Assembly: GCA_949987705.1 (NCBI GenBank)
Contig: OX465281.1
Location: 192,497,112 to 192,561,111 of the forward strand
Origin: Thereva unica
Taxonomy: Eukaryota; Arthropoda; Insecta; Diptera; Therevidae
Reading direction: 5' to 3'
Length of the DNA: 64,000 nucleotides
Position 1 is the first letter of the stretch, and each line of letters opens with the position of its first letter. The position numbers were made by a program, and so were the translations under genes. Below, in pieces: positions 1 to 11,221 of this stretch. The notes beneath the pieces are model-generated. The model did not search any database, was not told the origin of the DNA, and saw only the letters and a program-made list of their open reading frames with translations.

Positions 1-492
1 AAATGAAACACTCAAATTGTACCTAAATCTAGTGTCTATATTCTGTAATAATTTCATTAAAATAAGACAAGACGGTATTGCAATATAAATTATAAATGCA
101 CTGCAATTATCTGCAAAATGCACTGCAAAATGAATGCTGGACCGCTCAGAACAGGACAACTTCAGGACGCAAAAATTTTTTGAAAAGACGTGTTGGAAGT
201 TCTTTCCTCAAGTTAGTTAAAGAAACTCGAGCCCTGTCATTTCGGCAGATCTCCATTACGCAAGCGTCTGCTGGTCACATTTGACGAATCCTTTGCGCAA
301 AAGGATAGTTTGATTGGACCACGACAAAAAAATCCTTACATGCAGACCTGCTCGAGCAAGAGTTTTGTGTCATAGAGGGTAACGCCCACAGCAATTGGAA
401 TCCGCAAGACTGGAACGAATTTTTTTCACAGATGAAAATGAAGCCAAGCCAAAGCCATTGAACGTGGTCTTAATTTTGTATGCAGCACTGTA
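1..492 (+). mobile_element. Tc1-like transposon remnant, internally deleted
   Basis: The first ~95 bases align with the 5' terminal region of the Tc1-like arms at 43785 and 48888, starting about 80 bp inside that element. The 3' end at 460-492 (gtggtcttaatttt then gcagcactg, next to TA) matches the other end of the same family. Between them are decayed transposase fragments: positions ~130-280 read as a GRK-like region followed by a helix-turn-helix-like stretch, and ~395-450 carries FFTDE, resembling the Tc1 second catalytic block. Stops and deletions separate the pieces, so it is non-functional. The left terminus lies outside the window. Confidence 0.6.
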
Positions 493-559
493 TATACATA
501 CAGATGGAGCGAAAGAAGTTTCACTTCAGTCGTGTGGTCATAAGCACACTCGTTTTTTT

Positions 560-1118
560 AATCAGGTGATTCCTCGTGCTAATCTTGTTAAAGATTCCGG
601 GATTAGGTTTGATAGTAAGCAGATTTTTCCTTCCAGAGATAATTTAGTCCTGGGTTTTATTTAAAGGTGGTCCAAAGGATTTAACAACCCCTTGATTACT
701 ACACCTACATATTTCTCTTGTCAGACCATTACTCGAATATGCGTTCCAGGTTTGGTCTCCTCACTACTCTTCGCATGTTAGAACTATTGAATCGGTTCAA
801 CGAAGGTTCGTTCGATTCGCACTGAATCATCTTCCTTGGGAAAACCAATTAGTTCTTCCATCATATGAATCCCGGCTTAAGTTACTCAACTTGCTCTCTT
901 TACAAGCGTCGTGAGGTGGCCGATGTTGTATTTGTTCATTGTTCAGCTCCTTAATGGAAAGATTGACTCAGGTTTTCTAAGTCACCGTCCTTAGAGAGAT
1001 TTGTAATAATCTGAGAGGACCACCTCCTTTACAAATCAACTCTTCTAACACGAATTACGTCAGAATTGAACCTGTCAATCGCATGTTCATTAACGTGAAC
1101 CAAAATATTAATGTCTTC
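560..1118 (+). pseudogene. Jockey-type LINE, 3' end of reverse transcriptase, broken
   Basis: This plus-strand stretch matches the C-terminal third of the minus-strand LINE protein at 1855-3357. Recognisable pieces include NLVKDSGIRFDSK, LVLGFI and RWSKGFNNPLIT, then the thumb region around a degraded LLEYA..VWSPHYS. Several frameshifts and stops break it. It ends inside the LINE asparagine-rich tail near 1118, where similarity stops abruptly. It is a dead fragment of the same family lying head-on to the copy next door. Confidence 0.8.
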
Positions 1119-1152
1119 CATGTCGGCCGCAATCTGTCGAGCTGATTCTGTA

Positions 1153-1551
1153 TTACTCAAAGTCGACGTGTTTCATTCGTTTCCGCTGATCGACGAGGTC
1201 CAGACAGCTGTCCGAGATCCATGGCTGCGTGCGTTTACGGATAGGTGGGCACAAGTCCATTGTACACCCCACAATTGTCTTTCTTCTACATCGATATCGA
1301 GCGCCGCGAATTTGTTGGATAATGAGATTTGAAACTCTGATGACCCGGTCCAGTAGGCACGCCCACTTCTTCTTGGCTGGTTGTGGCGTCGTTTTATTTG
1401 CTCTTCGTGCATTTGTAATTTCGCTCGACAAGATCCGCAATCGGGCCCACGCATTGCTCGTACATGCGTCTTCGATCGGAATCTTGCGTTGATCAAAAAG
1501 TAGTCTAACATCGCCGAGTCTTTTATCAGCAAGAGTTAACCCTTCTAGCAC
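1153..1551 (-). pseudogene. LINE fragment, endonuclease to reverse transcriptase linker (tentative)
   Basis: A 132-residue open frame without a convincing start. It contains QPWISDSCLDLVDQRKRM, the kind of W-I-S...L..RRR motif found between the endonuclease and reverse transcriptase domains of many non-LTR retrotransposons, preceded by a basic, Cys-containing segment (CRRKTIVGC, DLCPP). GC content is higher than in the flanks. It lies between two pieces of a Jockey-type LINE and is not part of that family. The LINE assignment rests on the linker motif alone; otherwise the protein is unrecognised. Confidence 0.4.
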
Positions 1552-1690
1552 AGAAGGCGCACTTTTCAGCTAAGCATGAAAATCTATATATGCATACACA
1601 TACATACATATATATATATACACATATATATATACATATATAGAGTTTCCCTTCTAACACAGAAGGCACACTTCCCAGCAGGGCTGAGAA
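1536..1690 (-). repeat. LINE 3' tails with TA/CATA microsatellite
   Basis: Two copies of the LINE 3' untranslated end (cccttctaacacagaaggc and a variant) lie at ~1536-1575 and ~1641-1690, separated by a (TA)n/(ACATA)n microsatellite at ~1580-1640. The same 3' end is followed by a (TAA)n run at 40400. The short repeat tail in place of poly(A) appears to be a family trait. Confidence 0.65.
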
Positions 1691-1854
1691 ATATTTACCA
1701 CTGCCGTGGCTCAGCTGAGACATGCAAACATAAAATATTAGTAACATGTAAATAGAACACAAATCCTATCTCTAAAAAGAGATTGAACATAAATTAAAAT
1801 AAAAAGTAAGGGCATCCAACATGTAACCCACCAAACAACATAAAATGTAAGCAA

Positions 1855-3357
1855 TCACGTGAGATTAAAAAGACTCCTTTTAAGGACATCTTTACCAATA
1901 CTCACGTTAAACACATTAATATTGTTGTTCACGTTAATGAACATGCGATTGACAGGTTCGAATCTGCCGTAATTCGTATTAGAAGAGTTGATTTGTAAGA
2001 GAGGTGGTCCTCTAAGATTGTAACGACTCACTCTAAACGATGCACGGCGACCTAGAAAACCTGAGTCAACCTTTCCATTAAGGAGCTGATGAACAAAAAC
2101 AACATCGGCCACCTCACGGCGCTTGTGAAGAGAGCTTAAGTTAAGTAACTTAAGCCGAGATTCATAAGATGGAAGAACTAATGGGTTTTCCCAAGGAAGA
2201 TGATTCAGTGCGAATCGAACAAACCTTCGTTGGACCGATTCAATAGTTCTAACATGCACAGAGTAGTGAGGAGACCAAACCTGGGACGCATATTCGAGTA
2301 ATGGTCTGACAAGAGAAATATAAAGGTGTTTAGTAATCAAGGGGTTGTTAAATTCTTTGGACCACCTTTTTATAAAACCCAGGACTAAACTACCTCTAGA
2401 AGAGATATAGTTGATGTGAGTGGAAAAATCCAGCTTACTATCAAATCTAATCCCGAGATCTTTAACAAAGTTTACACGAGGGACACCTTCATTAAGAAAG
2501 GTGTAGTTAAAAATTATAGGATCACGTCTCCTACTAAAAGTCATGACTTCACATTTACTAATATTAAGAACCAGGTTGTTATAAGTACACCAAGAGTAAA
2601 AGGTGTCAAGATCAGCTTGCAAAAGTTTGCAATCCTCAATACTCTTAATGTGACGGTATAACTTGATGTCATCAGCGTAAATCAATATTCTACAGTGTCT
2701 TAGCAAGGAAACAATGTCATCAATTGATAGAATGAAGAGAAGAGGGCCGAGATGACTTCCTTGAGGGACACCGGATGATGCTTCAATGGGTACTGATTTG
2801 GATCCACGAAAAAGAACTTGGTAGGTCCGGTCAGCTAAGTAAGACTGGAACCACACCAGAAGTGCTTGCGGAAAGCCAAGCCTTCTTAATTTGAGAATTA
2901 TAATAGAATGGGAGAGCTTGTCAAATGCCTTGCTAAAATCAGTGTAAACGCAATCAGTTTGACAACCAGAAACGAAGCCCTCGACAGCATGAGAAGTGAA
3001 CTCAAGAAGATTGGTGGTAGTGGAACGACCTGCAAGAAAACCATGTTGATTCGTTGAGACCAGCCTCTTGCAGATCGGAGCGATCGCAGAATAGATAATT
3101 GATTCGAAAAGCTTCGGTATAACAGACAACTTCGCAATTGGTCTATAATTCGATATTTCGTTTTTGCTACCACTTTTATGAATAGGAATTATGAACGAAT
3201 TCTTCCAAAGCGTAGGGAAGCACCCTTTATCCAGGGACTTCTGAAACAGGATTTTCAGTGGAGACTGGAGAACCTCCACACAGGACTTCAGGACAGCAGG
3301 TGGAATACCGTCAGGGCCCGAAGTGTAGTCGAAAGGGAGTTCATCAATATGTTTCAC
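1855..3357 (-). CDS. Jockey-type LINE reverse transcriptase (5'-truncated)
   Basis: A 500-residue open frame of a non-LTR retrotransposon polymerase. In order: SGPDGIPPAVLK (start of the reverse transcriptase), WKNSFIIPIHKSG, NYRPIAKLSVIPKLFESI, NQHGFLAGRSTTTNLLEF, YTDFSKAFDKLSH (catalytic Asp block), SSGVPQGSHLGPLLF, then the catalytic YADD at about residues 227-230, followed by thumb and an Asn-rich tail ending LKRSLFNLT. The endonuclease and ORF1 are absent; similarity to the second copy at 40400-42237 ends near 3385, so the insertion is 5'-truncated. The long open frame suggests fairly recent insertion. The first Met is internal to the domain and is not the native start. Confidence 0.88.
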   Translation of the reverse strand: MKHIDELPFDYTSGPDGIPPAVLKSCVEVLQSPLKILFQKSLDKGCFPTLWKNSFIIPIHKSGSKNEISNYRPIAKLSVIPKLFESIIYSAIAPICKRLVSTNQHGFLAGRSTTTNLLEFTSHAVEGFVSGCQTDCVYTDFSKAFDKLSHSIIILKLRRLGFPQALLVWFQSYLADRTYQVLFRGSKSVPIEASSGVPQGSHLGPLLFILSIDDIVSLLRHCRILIYADDIKLYRHIKSIEDCKLLQADLDTFYSWCTYNNLVLNISKCEVMTFSRRRDPIIFNYTFLNEGVPRVNFVKDLGIRFDSKLDFSTHINYISSRGSLVLGFIKRWSKEFNNPLITKHLYISLVRPLLEYASQVWSPHYSVHVRTIESVQRRFVRFALNHLPWENPLVLPSYESRLKLLNLSSLHKRREVADVVFVHQLLNGKVDSGFLGRRASFRVSRYNLRGPPLLQINSSNTNYGRFEPVNRMFINVNNNINVFNVSIGKDVLKRSLFNLT

Positions 3358-3385
3358 GATATCAGCAATGGTAATTGAGAGAGGT

Positions 3386-4312
3386 AAAAAACGAATGGAT
3401 TTCGCCAGGTGAGTTGGTGTTTGAGTGGGTGGCGGTTGTTGTTGCCAATGAAACTGATAATTTGCATTTCAATAATTCCATTGCTATGAATTCCTTTTGA
3501 CCGACGTGATGTTCATACATTCTACGCGGCCAATTGAGTTTTCGGCCAGCAACCCATTTCTCACCAGCATCCCTGGTCCCCAGTGCTGACGCATCGGCTG
3601 CCCCTGGTGCAGTATTATTATTTCGTCAATAGCTAGTTCGTGCGTCCATGTGGTTTATTGCCTAGTTTCTTCGGTTTCCCGATTCTGGCCAATTCGCCAG
3701 GTCGACCCCTCTCCTCCTTTCATAGTCTGAACTTGGGCCAGACGACGACGGCGGATTTCCGTCTGCTATGATTTTGATTATAATTGAAATGATAGCGAAA
3801 ACCCTTGGAATAGAGAGTCTATTGCATTTTTAAGGGTTATACTCACATTTTAGGCCTGCAGAACCTCGATTCAGTGGGGAACGATTTTCTTAACAGTGTT
3901 ATAAACCATTCGTCTATTTGTTGTAAGTAAATCTCATCCAAGGAGAGGTGGGTGCCAATTTAAAACAAAAACACCTTTTGACCTTTTAAAATCTTTGGAA
4001 CCACAAGAATTTGAAATAATTGAGATAAAGCAAAGTCTGGGCCGTAGCAAACATTTGCCAGAACATATATGCAGTAAGGCACAGTGTATGTGAACTGTTG
4101 CACAAACAGACTTGAGTTTCTTCGCCTCTTGTGCCCCGTCCTTCCCATTTCCCAGCTTACCCGAAAAATCTGGTGATTTTTTAAAGTGTGGAAACGCGAT
4201 GCAATTGAAATCAATTCTCTCCCTTGTAAATTTTTTTTCCCAAAGAACATTTACCTAAAACAAAATTAGAAACTAGTTGGGATGTGGGTTTGACCCCTTT
4301 GGTCCACACGAT
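3386..4312. other. No gene; contains a short dispersed repeat
   Basis: I see no coding region. The stretch ~3795-3905 (gcatttttaagggt, then gattttcttaac with gtgttat) is a diverged copy of ~11232-11375, so it is a dispersed repeat. The open frame at 3960-4250 on the minus strand has no recognisable motif. Confidence 0.5.
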
Positions 4313-5757
4313 TAACTTCCCAGTATGATGAACGAAGATGGAATAAACTGACTTCTTACTTCTTACAAAATAGTTATACGTTTAGCACTAGTGGAAAATT
4401 GGCTAGTATCAGAACTGATGACAAAGCAATCCCGAGAGAAGTTAGTTCAAATAACTATAATAGTAGTAAACGCACAAAATTTTTCTAGAGAATTTGTTTT
4501 TCCTGAACGTTAGCAAACAAACATGTCCTCCGCATTTCGTTCGCTGCACTAAAGCGGGTGTTCAAATTGGTATTGAGCGTGCTGTAGCGCCGTTGACAAA
4601 CTGAGAAGCGAATGACTTCATTTGGAAATTCCAAAGCTTTCCGGAGATATTAGCAAAACTGTAATTGTTAAGTACTTGTCCGACTTGACCAAAAAGAACC
4701 AATTTTGCGGTAACTACTGGAAATCCCGGGATAAACCGCCATTTCCTGAAACTATTTCACGCGTAGAAAATAATTCCACGTCAAAAAGTGCTAATCCAAG
4801 GTTAGAAAAATTCGCGCTGTTTGTAAAGGGTAACGAAATTTTTCCACGATTTTGAAAGGTTGTCGGTTTTTGACAAGTGATGTTTTGTACGAAGGCTATC
4901 GCTGTGCAAAACCCAAAAAATATCACTTCGTTTAGAACGGGTCTCTTTCCATCGAGTTTATGAGATATTAGCAAAATTTGTCAATTTAAGGTCTTTCTGA
5001 CAATTAGCCGAAGTTTTTCTATTTAAACAAAAAAGGCCCGACCGAATATCATGAAATTTTTTTCGGAGCATTTCTTCGTTAATATTCTTTTTTTCGGCAC
5101 CTCAATGAAGTCGAATAGTTTTTAGTTTGGGCGGTATCGTGCAGGTACAAAAATCATAAACGTCGTCTAAACAAAAAAAAAAAAAATAAATAAACGGTTC
5201 GACCGAATTTTATGAAAATCTTTTCCGATCATATTTTGGTTAATACTCTTCGAACGGCACGTCAACTAAGTTGATATCTTTTATAGTTCGCGCGATATCG
5301 TGCAGGTACAAAAATCACTTATGTCATTTAAACCAAAAAACCGCTCGACCGAATATTATAAAAAAGTTTTTAAGATTATATTGTCGCTAATACGCTTCGA
5401 ACGGCACCTCAAGTAAGTCAATATCTTTCGTGGTTGGGGCGATATCGTGCAGGTACAAAAATCACTTACGCAGCTTAAACAAACAAAGGGCTAGTCCGAA
5501 TTTTATGAAAATCTTTTCAGATCATATTTCGGTTAATACGCTTCGAACGACACCTCAATGAAGGCGATATCTTTTTTGGTTCACGCGATATCGTGCAGGA
5601 AAAAATGACCACATCCGTACGCACACACACACACACACATACTTCCTCCCAATTTTTTGCTTAAAATGCTCCTGGGACCTTGAAAGATGAAAATACGTCG
5701 AAATTTTCGATTTCGATTTTCGGACCGATTACAATAACTTCCTATACTGGGAAGTTA
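4313..5757 (+). mobile_element. Dispersed element with 14-bp inverted ends and internal tandem units
   Basis: The two ends are perfect inverted repeats of 14 bp: taacttcccagtat at 4313-4326 and its complement at 5744-5757. The same sequence occurs inverted at 24187-25210 and, split by a LINE, at 40082-40398 plus 42238-42345, which defines it as a mobile or formerly mobile repeat. The inside is non-coding and holds about four related ~150-bp units. It resembles a non-autonomous DNA element, but similarity continues slightly outside the left end (aactagttgggatgtggg at ~4271), so the exact termini are uncertain. Confidence 0.6.
5010..5605 (+). repeat. About four tandem ~150-bp units
   Basis: Each unit runs through a cgaccgaat..tatgaaaa segment, a ggttaatac.cttcgaac segment, a variant of ggcacctcaa.taag, and ends with gatatcgtgcagg followed by tacaaaaatca. 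Units begin near 5038, 5196, 5342 and 5490 and differ at many positions. An inverted array with matching units is present at ~24350-24970. A (CA)n run follows at 5621-5638. Confidence 0.75.
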
Positions 5758-8229
5758 AAAAATTTCAGTCAACCAATCTGTTTGTACCTTTAAGGGTCGG
5801 TTTCACAGTTATACTTCAGTTTTCCTTAAGCTTAAGTAAATTTTTTACTTAAGTTAAACTTAAGTCAAATTCGGTTTCGCAGTGCATTTTTTGTCTTCTT
5901 GCTATTGTAATTGTTTCATAAGGCAGCACTTCAATATTGTAAATTATGAACTTACAATAGCCAAACTTTACATATCAAATTTCCTTTTAATCGCGTTTTC
6001 CTTGAAATGTACTGGAATCAATTGACGTTTGAATTTTCTATGCATTATTAGTGCAGTGCAATTAGTAAATCAAATTGCATTTCATGATGTACAAAATTTT
6101 TTTTTTTTGGACTTTGTTCGGGTACATCTGACAATGTTAAAACCAAGTTTGTGGGGTCGCAGTGTGATGGGAAAAGCCGCCATCTTGAAAAAGAGGTAGA
6201 GGTGGTTTATACCAAATAACTCGGTTGTGTGCAATGATAGCTTAAAATGATCCATACAAAGTCATTAGAGAATAAAATTATCTACAAAATGAGCCCTTAA
6301 CGAGGTCTATAAGTTAATTTGGCTCAGAGTTATGGCCGCTCAAAGTTCGAATTTGTTCGGGTGGTTGAGGTTGAATGAAGTTTTTTGCGATTAACTCGTA
6401 AGATATTAATTTGGGTGGGCTAATGCCGATTACAAAACTTATAGTGCTAGTGATTACCTTTAGAATAAGCCCTTAGTCATCGTTCTCGCTTGTATAGTTT
6501 GCGAGTAATCCAACGCCAAAGTTCGTACTGGACGTGCCTGAAATAACTGATATCGCAATTTTTTTTGAATATCTCCTTAACGGTTGCTCATATGATAACG
6601 TAGTAAACAGCAGAAATACGGGTATTAAAATATCTAAAGTCCACTGGGCCAACGGAAAACATTTTCACATTTTGATATTGGGCCAAAGTCAAATGTCAAC
6701 GACAACCTTGTGCCAACGCCGGGCCGATGGTTTTTTCCTACATGGGGTGAGATTCGGCTCAATCCCTTCCGCCTAAATGCCTCACGTAACTAATGGACGA
6801 CCCCTTACACCTAGTTCGTTCGTTCCTTTTGTCCGTTCGGCGTCCGGTCCGCCCCAAAGTTGAAAAATTATTCTCAAAATCGTGCTTAAAAAATGATAAA
6901 ATCTTTAAATTATCACATGAATCTAAAAGTATATAAAAAAATATTTTTCCTCAGAAATGAAACATTGCGTTTCTGAAAATATAAAAAAAATAATTTCCGT
7001 AGGTACACTCCACTTGGTCTACTTAAATTTGTCTTTATTACTTTTCCAGAAACAAACCTAGTCATTTAGTATCCAATTACTTGTCATAAACCAACAGAAA
7101 ATTTTAATTATGACATATGAAATTGTTTGTTTAAACAAAACACAAACGAAAAAACATAAAGTGCATCATGAATTACAACAGCAATAAAATGCCATTCATT
7201 CAATTTAGCCCCGGAACAGGATTGCGATTATTCAATTATCGTCACGAAAGGGTTCTTTTGATTGCATTTCATTCAGTTTAAATTGCCCCAGAATTGGAAG
7301 ACAGCATAGTTACAACTAACTAACAGAAGTACACAGAAACGACTTGCAATTCATCATTTGATTTCTAGGGCAACAGGAGTTAATTCAACTGTCCGGAATT
7401 GAGTTATAAATGCTCTATTATTCAGGACTCTTAGTCCTCAAAGGACTGAACTAAATTTCCAGTTCTCATTAGAGGCATAAATGCAATTTTGCATCAGCTA
7501 GCAAATTTAGGCCATCACCCACCGGGCATTTTCTAATTTCATTTTTTACATTTTCGAAAAAAAAAAGTAGACCAGACGTCTTCTTGGTAAAGGACGAAAA
7601 CTGGGTATTAAGGATCCTTGAATGGTTGTTAAATTGAGAAAGAGCAGCACGATATCATGAAAGGATGGATTTGATAGCGCAACAATTGCTGGCCTTTCAT
7701 TCCCACTCCTCTAATTGAAAGCAGTGGGAGGTGCCCAAAAGTCCAAATGATATGTTGCATTTCGCGGAAGTTCCGTGCGGCCAGCCACTAGCCATGGTTT
7801 GATTAAGGATAATAAAACCGCAGGCTTTTATGCTGCTATGGAGGAGTGCAGTGTGTTGATACTCCGCGTTCGATTTCCAAGAACAGTTTTCTGCAGTTTA
7901 AATTGTGACATGTCCTCAAATAACAGACTGAGTTCATACTGCTGTTGCATACGATGCTATTCCAGGAAATTATTTACTGCAGTCAATTTAATTTTGTTTT
8001 TTTCGAAGTTTCTTTTTTTTTTTTAATTTTAATATTTCAAACTATAAAAAATAGAGAAATGCAATTTTATGAATTCATTGGAACGCAATTTGTGAAAAAA
8101 GAGGTGTATCCCATCACGGAATTCTAAGAATTGAAGACAATTGAAACTAAGCAATTTAAGTTTAGTCGTTATGTATTCTGTGCAGTCACGCAAATATGAA
8201 GCCCATGTATTTGCAAGTAGACGGACTTG
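5758..8229. other. No recognisable gene
   Basis: AT-rich non-coding DNA. 5770-5880 begins gggtcggtttcacag and holds a self-complementary aagcttaagtaaa/tacttaag core, which looks like one end of a miniature element whose partner end I cannot find. 6100-6520 has the feel of a diverged repeat (repeated gttcgaa/ttgttcgggt phrases). Open frames at 6534 and 7775 show no domain signature. Confidence 0.45.
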
Positions 8230-8231
8230 TA

Positions 8232-9541
8232 CAGTCAATCTGTAGGTATGTTGCTGAAAAAACTACCTTATGGTTGAAAGTAGTTTTGTTCGTTGAAAAA
8301 TGATGTGATTAAGCTACCTTGGCGATGGGCATGTGCAACTGTTGGCAGTTTTTTGGAAAACTCAAAAATTTTCATACTATTGCAAGCTGCAGTTTCAAAA
8401 CGGTAAGTTATATGAAAAAAATTTTTAAATAAAAGTTGTTGATAATAATCTAGGGAACAACTTTCCCATTTACAGTTTTGCGTTAAAATAATATTTTCAG
8501 GACAAAAAAGTGGAAAAACACTTTTTTGAGACTTTAACGCCATCTACTGTGTGCATTTCTTGTTGTACAGCATCGCGCCAATGACATAACTTGTAGATCG
8601 CTACATTTTTTGTTCAATAAATTTTCCTGTAAAATGTATGCAAATCGAGAAAAACGCATTTCAAAAAAATTTTTTTTTTACTTTTTTTGAGTTTTCCAAA
8701 AAACTGCTAACAGTTGCACATGCCCATCGCCAAGGTAGCTTAGTCACATCATTTCGCACCCTTAGAACATAAATGGCACTAAACGAAAATGTTAATTTTA
8801 CAGTATGGCCGTTTTAAGATTTTTTAAGAATTGAATGGGTTATATGGAACTAAAAAAATATAAATAAAGCTTTGTGATCGGCTTAAAATAACAGTTTTAC
8901 TAACGCTGTTTCAGTATCCAGTGGCATACAATAAAATTATTGATTAAATCCTTATTAAATTTAAAAAATAACTGACACTAAACTCAAACGGCGACTTATG
9001 CAATTACGCACAGCTAATATTTGAAAGCATATTTATTGATTAAATGGCTCTTTACAGAAAATGCCCGTTATCGAATTCATATAAAAACAAAATCCACACT
9101 AAAGTTATTAAATAACTGGCATTATATTCAAACTGCCACTTATGCATTTACTCACTGTAAATATTCGAAAGCAAATTTATTAAATAAATGGAACTTTACA
9201 CAAAGTGCCATTTTTTAACTCACCTCGACAAGGATTCCCTCGGGAGACTTGACGCGAACTGGCGTAGTGCCGGTTTATCAATTACCGACCGGACAAATTG
9301 TGACAAATTCATAAGTGACACTAGCGACATCTAGCAAAAATTTGGCGCATTAGAGCTACCGGGGTCTTTGCATTAGGCGCGTTTCGTTTTAAGCGTTTTG
9401 ACTGTATACTTAACTAAAAAATGTCATTTTTTGTATAGTGCCACTTATGTTTTAAGAGTGCGATTTTTCAACGAACAAAACTCCTTTCAACCATAAGGCA
9501 GTTTTTTCACTGAAACTATTTTTTTCACGACAGATTTACTG
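8232..9541 (+). mobile_element. Tc1/mariner-type miniature element, interrupted by a second element
   Basis: Ends are cagtcaatctgt at 8232 and acagatttactg finishing at 9541, each next to TA, as in Tc1/mariner insertions. The left arm continues inward to 8368; its complement is in two pieces, 8683-8751 and 9464-9541. The gap is filled by another inverted-repeat element (8755-9463). Without that insert the element would be a foldback of roughly 600 bp with ~135-bp arms. No coding capacity. Confidence 0.75.
8755..9463 (+). mobile_element. Miniature element nested in another, with an internal duplication
   Basis: The ends are imperfect inverted repeats: cgcacccttagaacataa at 8755 against ttatgttttaagagtgcg ending near 9462. 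It sits inside the right arm of the 8232-9541 element; removing it rejoins an arm complementary to 8290-8310. Flanking T-runs hint at a 2-3 bp target duplication. Inside, ~8945-9055 and ~9105-9205 are diverged direct repeats of about 100 bp spaced ~155 bp apart (tttattgattaaatgg versus tttattaaataaatgg). Confidence 0.65.
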
Positions 9542-9757
9542 TACTATTAGACTCACTTTGTTTGGAGAAAAATTGACAAAATTCTAAAGCCACTTAGTGC
9601 CTTTATGACACTCGTTATTTTTTGGCTAATAAATCTGCTAGAAAAACTAATTCTGCGAAAATGATTGAAAAATTTTGCAAGAAGAGGATAACATACATAC
9701 AGTAGGTTTAATATTTTTTGAAATATGACAGATCTATCTCAATTGCGTTTTGTTATA

Positions 9758-9964
9758 CAGTGCTGCCAGTTCAGGGGAATCTCCCCTAAATTTAGGAGAA
9801 TATGAGCTCGCCAGGGGAATTCCAGGATAAAAGGGGAAAATTTCTAGGGGAATGAAATTTTAAAGTATGTACTTCATTTAATCGAATCAACTAATGAAAT
9901 AGTTGTTCCACAAAAGTTGAAATTCCCATTTCGTAACTACTTGATGCCGGTCGAATGTATCGAC
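9758..9964 (+). pseudogene. Decayed hAT-type element, left part with coding remnant
   Basis: Starts with cagtgctgccag, a terminus type common in hAT elements. From ~9848 an open frame reads ..EIVVPQKLKFPFRNYLM then PVECID, and stops at the inserted element beginning at 9965. The frame continues at 14744 after removal of two insertions. The hAT assignment is supported by a C-terminal fragment at 15133. No right terminus was found. Confidence 0.5.
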
Positions 9965-10202
9965 TAGGGAATCCAATCCCGCATCAAAATCTCAATCCCG
10001 ATCGAGAAAATTAAAATTACTTGAAAAAATGCAATTTTTACAATTTTTCTATTTTTAGCCGATTTAGGGATTTTATCTATTTTTAACCCTTTAGGATTAA
10101 CCCTTATCATAAAGTTCGCCTTGATTTAATACAAATCAGCCACTTTCGCAAATAAATATTAAAAAAAGTGTATTTCATTGCATTAGTTTTCATTATTATT
10201 GA

Positions 10203-11221
10203 AACTAGCATAAAACCCGCGTGCCTTGCAACGCCTTTAAATAAAAACTGTTTATTATGTGCAATGTTTTCCTTCAAAAAAAAAGAAACAAACAAAAAAG
10301 TCAGCGCATTTTTTTAATAAATATGGTAAGCAAATTGCTGCGTATATCACCTCTGCTCAACAAATCTGCAAGTTTTGAAGCAGAGATTGGCATGAATATG
10401 TCATCAAGAGAAGTGACATTTTAGGGTGTGACGAACGTTCGTTAAGTTTGTTCGCCTATTTACGTGGGTGCAAGAAATTATGAAGCAATCACAAATGAAT
10501 ATTAAATAAAGTGAATTTCGAGTCATTCATTTCTTCGAGATTATAGGAATGCACTGTCAAAATTTCAGCCCTGCAGCTTCAGAGGTTTGGGTTAACCCCA
10601 TTTCATCCCCTTAGGGGGTGAATTTCGAGTAATCGCCTCTTAGTGGATGTCCACGTCATTATAGGGATGCACTGTCCAAATTTCAGCCCTATAGCTCCAG
10701 TAGTATGGTTACCCCATTTCACCCTTTAGGGGATGAATTTCGAAAAATCGCTTCTTAGTGGATGTCCACGTCATTAAGGGGATGCACTGTCAAAATTTCA
10801 GCCCTATAGTCTTAGCGGTTTGGATAAACCCCATTTCACCCCTTAGGGGATGAATATCGAAAAATCGCTAGGGATGCACTGTCAAAATTTCAGCCCTTTA
10901 CCTCTAGCGGTTTAGGTTGTGCGTTGTCTGTCAGTCAGTTACTTTTTATGCAATAGAAAAAAAAAAGTTCTACGATATACATTAGCCGAGATATCAGGCG
11001 TAGAGCGTAAAAAATGGTGAAAAATCGTACTAATTAATTAATTAAAAAAAAAAACTAATCAAAATAGCGAAAAACGGAAACTTACTTCCACCTTCTGGGG
11101 TATCCAAGCATCTACAAAAAAAATCAGATTTCTATCTCTTCTAGTTTGGCTACAATGCGTGACGGTACGCACAAGCAGACACACAGATACACAGACACAC
11201 ACTTTCTTTTATTAATATAGA
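10203..11221 (+). mobile_element. Dispersed retroposon, aactagca...cccgcgtgcc family
   Basis: Begins aactagcataaaacccgcg and is repeated from 63598 to the window end with high similarity; a diverged relative starts at 33033. It ends in a (CAGACACA)-rich stretch and attaatatag, comparable to the cagacagacac...tatatagat ends at ~34240-34290 and 35036. No coding region. The variable simple-repeat 3' end suggests a LINE-mobilised non-coding retroposon, but I cannot name the family. Confidence 0.6.
10495..10915 (+). repeat. Tandem array, ~115-bp unit, about four copies
   Basis: Each unit contains atgcactgtcaaaatttcag followed by ccct, then aaccccatttcacccctt and gggtgaatttcga. Copies start with the atgcactgtc phrase near 10551, 10665, 10783 and 10876; the last is shortened. 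The array lies inside the retroposon and the unit is also entered at the end of the window (63966), so it is part of the family. Confidence 0.8.

Noticed and set aside
1526..1762. Minus-strand frame with Tyr/Ile/Cys repeats
   Set aside because: Translation of a TA/CATA microsatellite and LINE 3' end.
10495..10915. Direct repeats considered as a CRISPR array
   Set aside because: Units are ~115 bp, contiguous, without spacers, and lie inside a eukaryotic retroposon.
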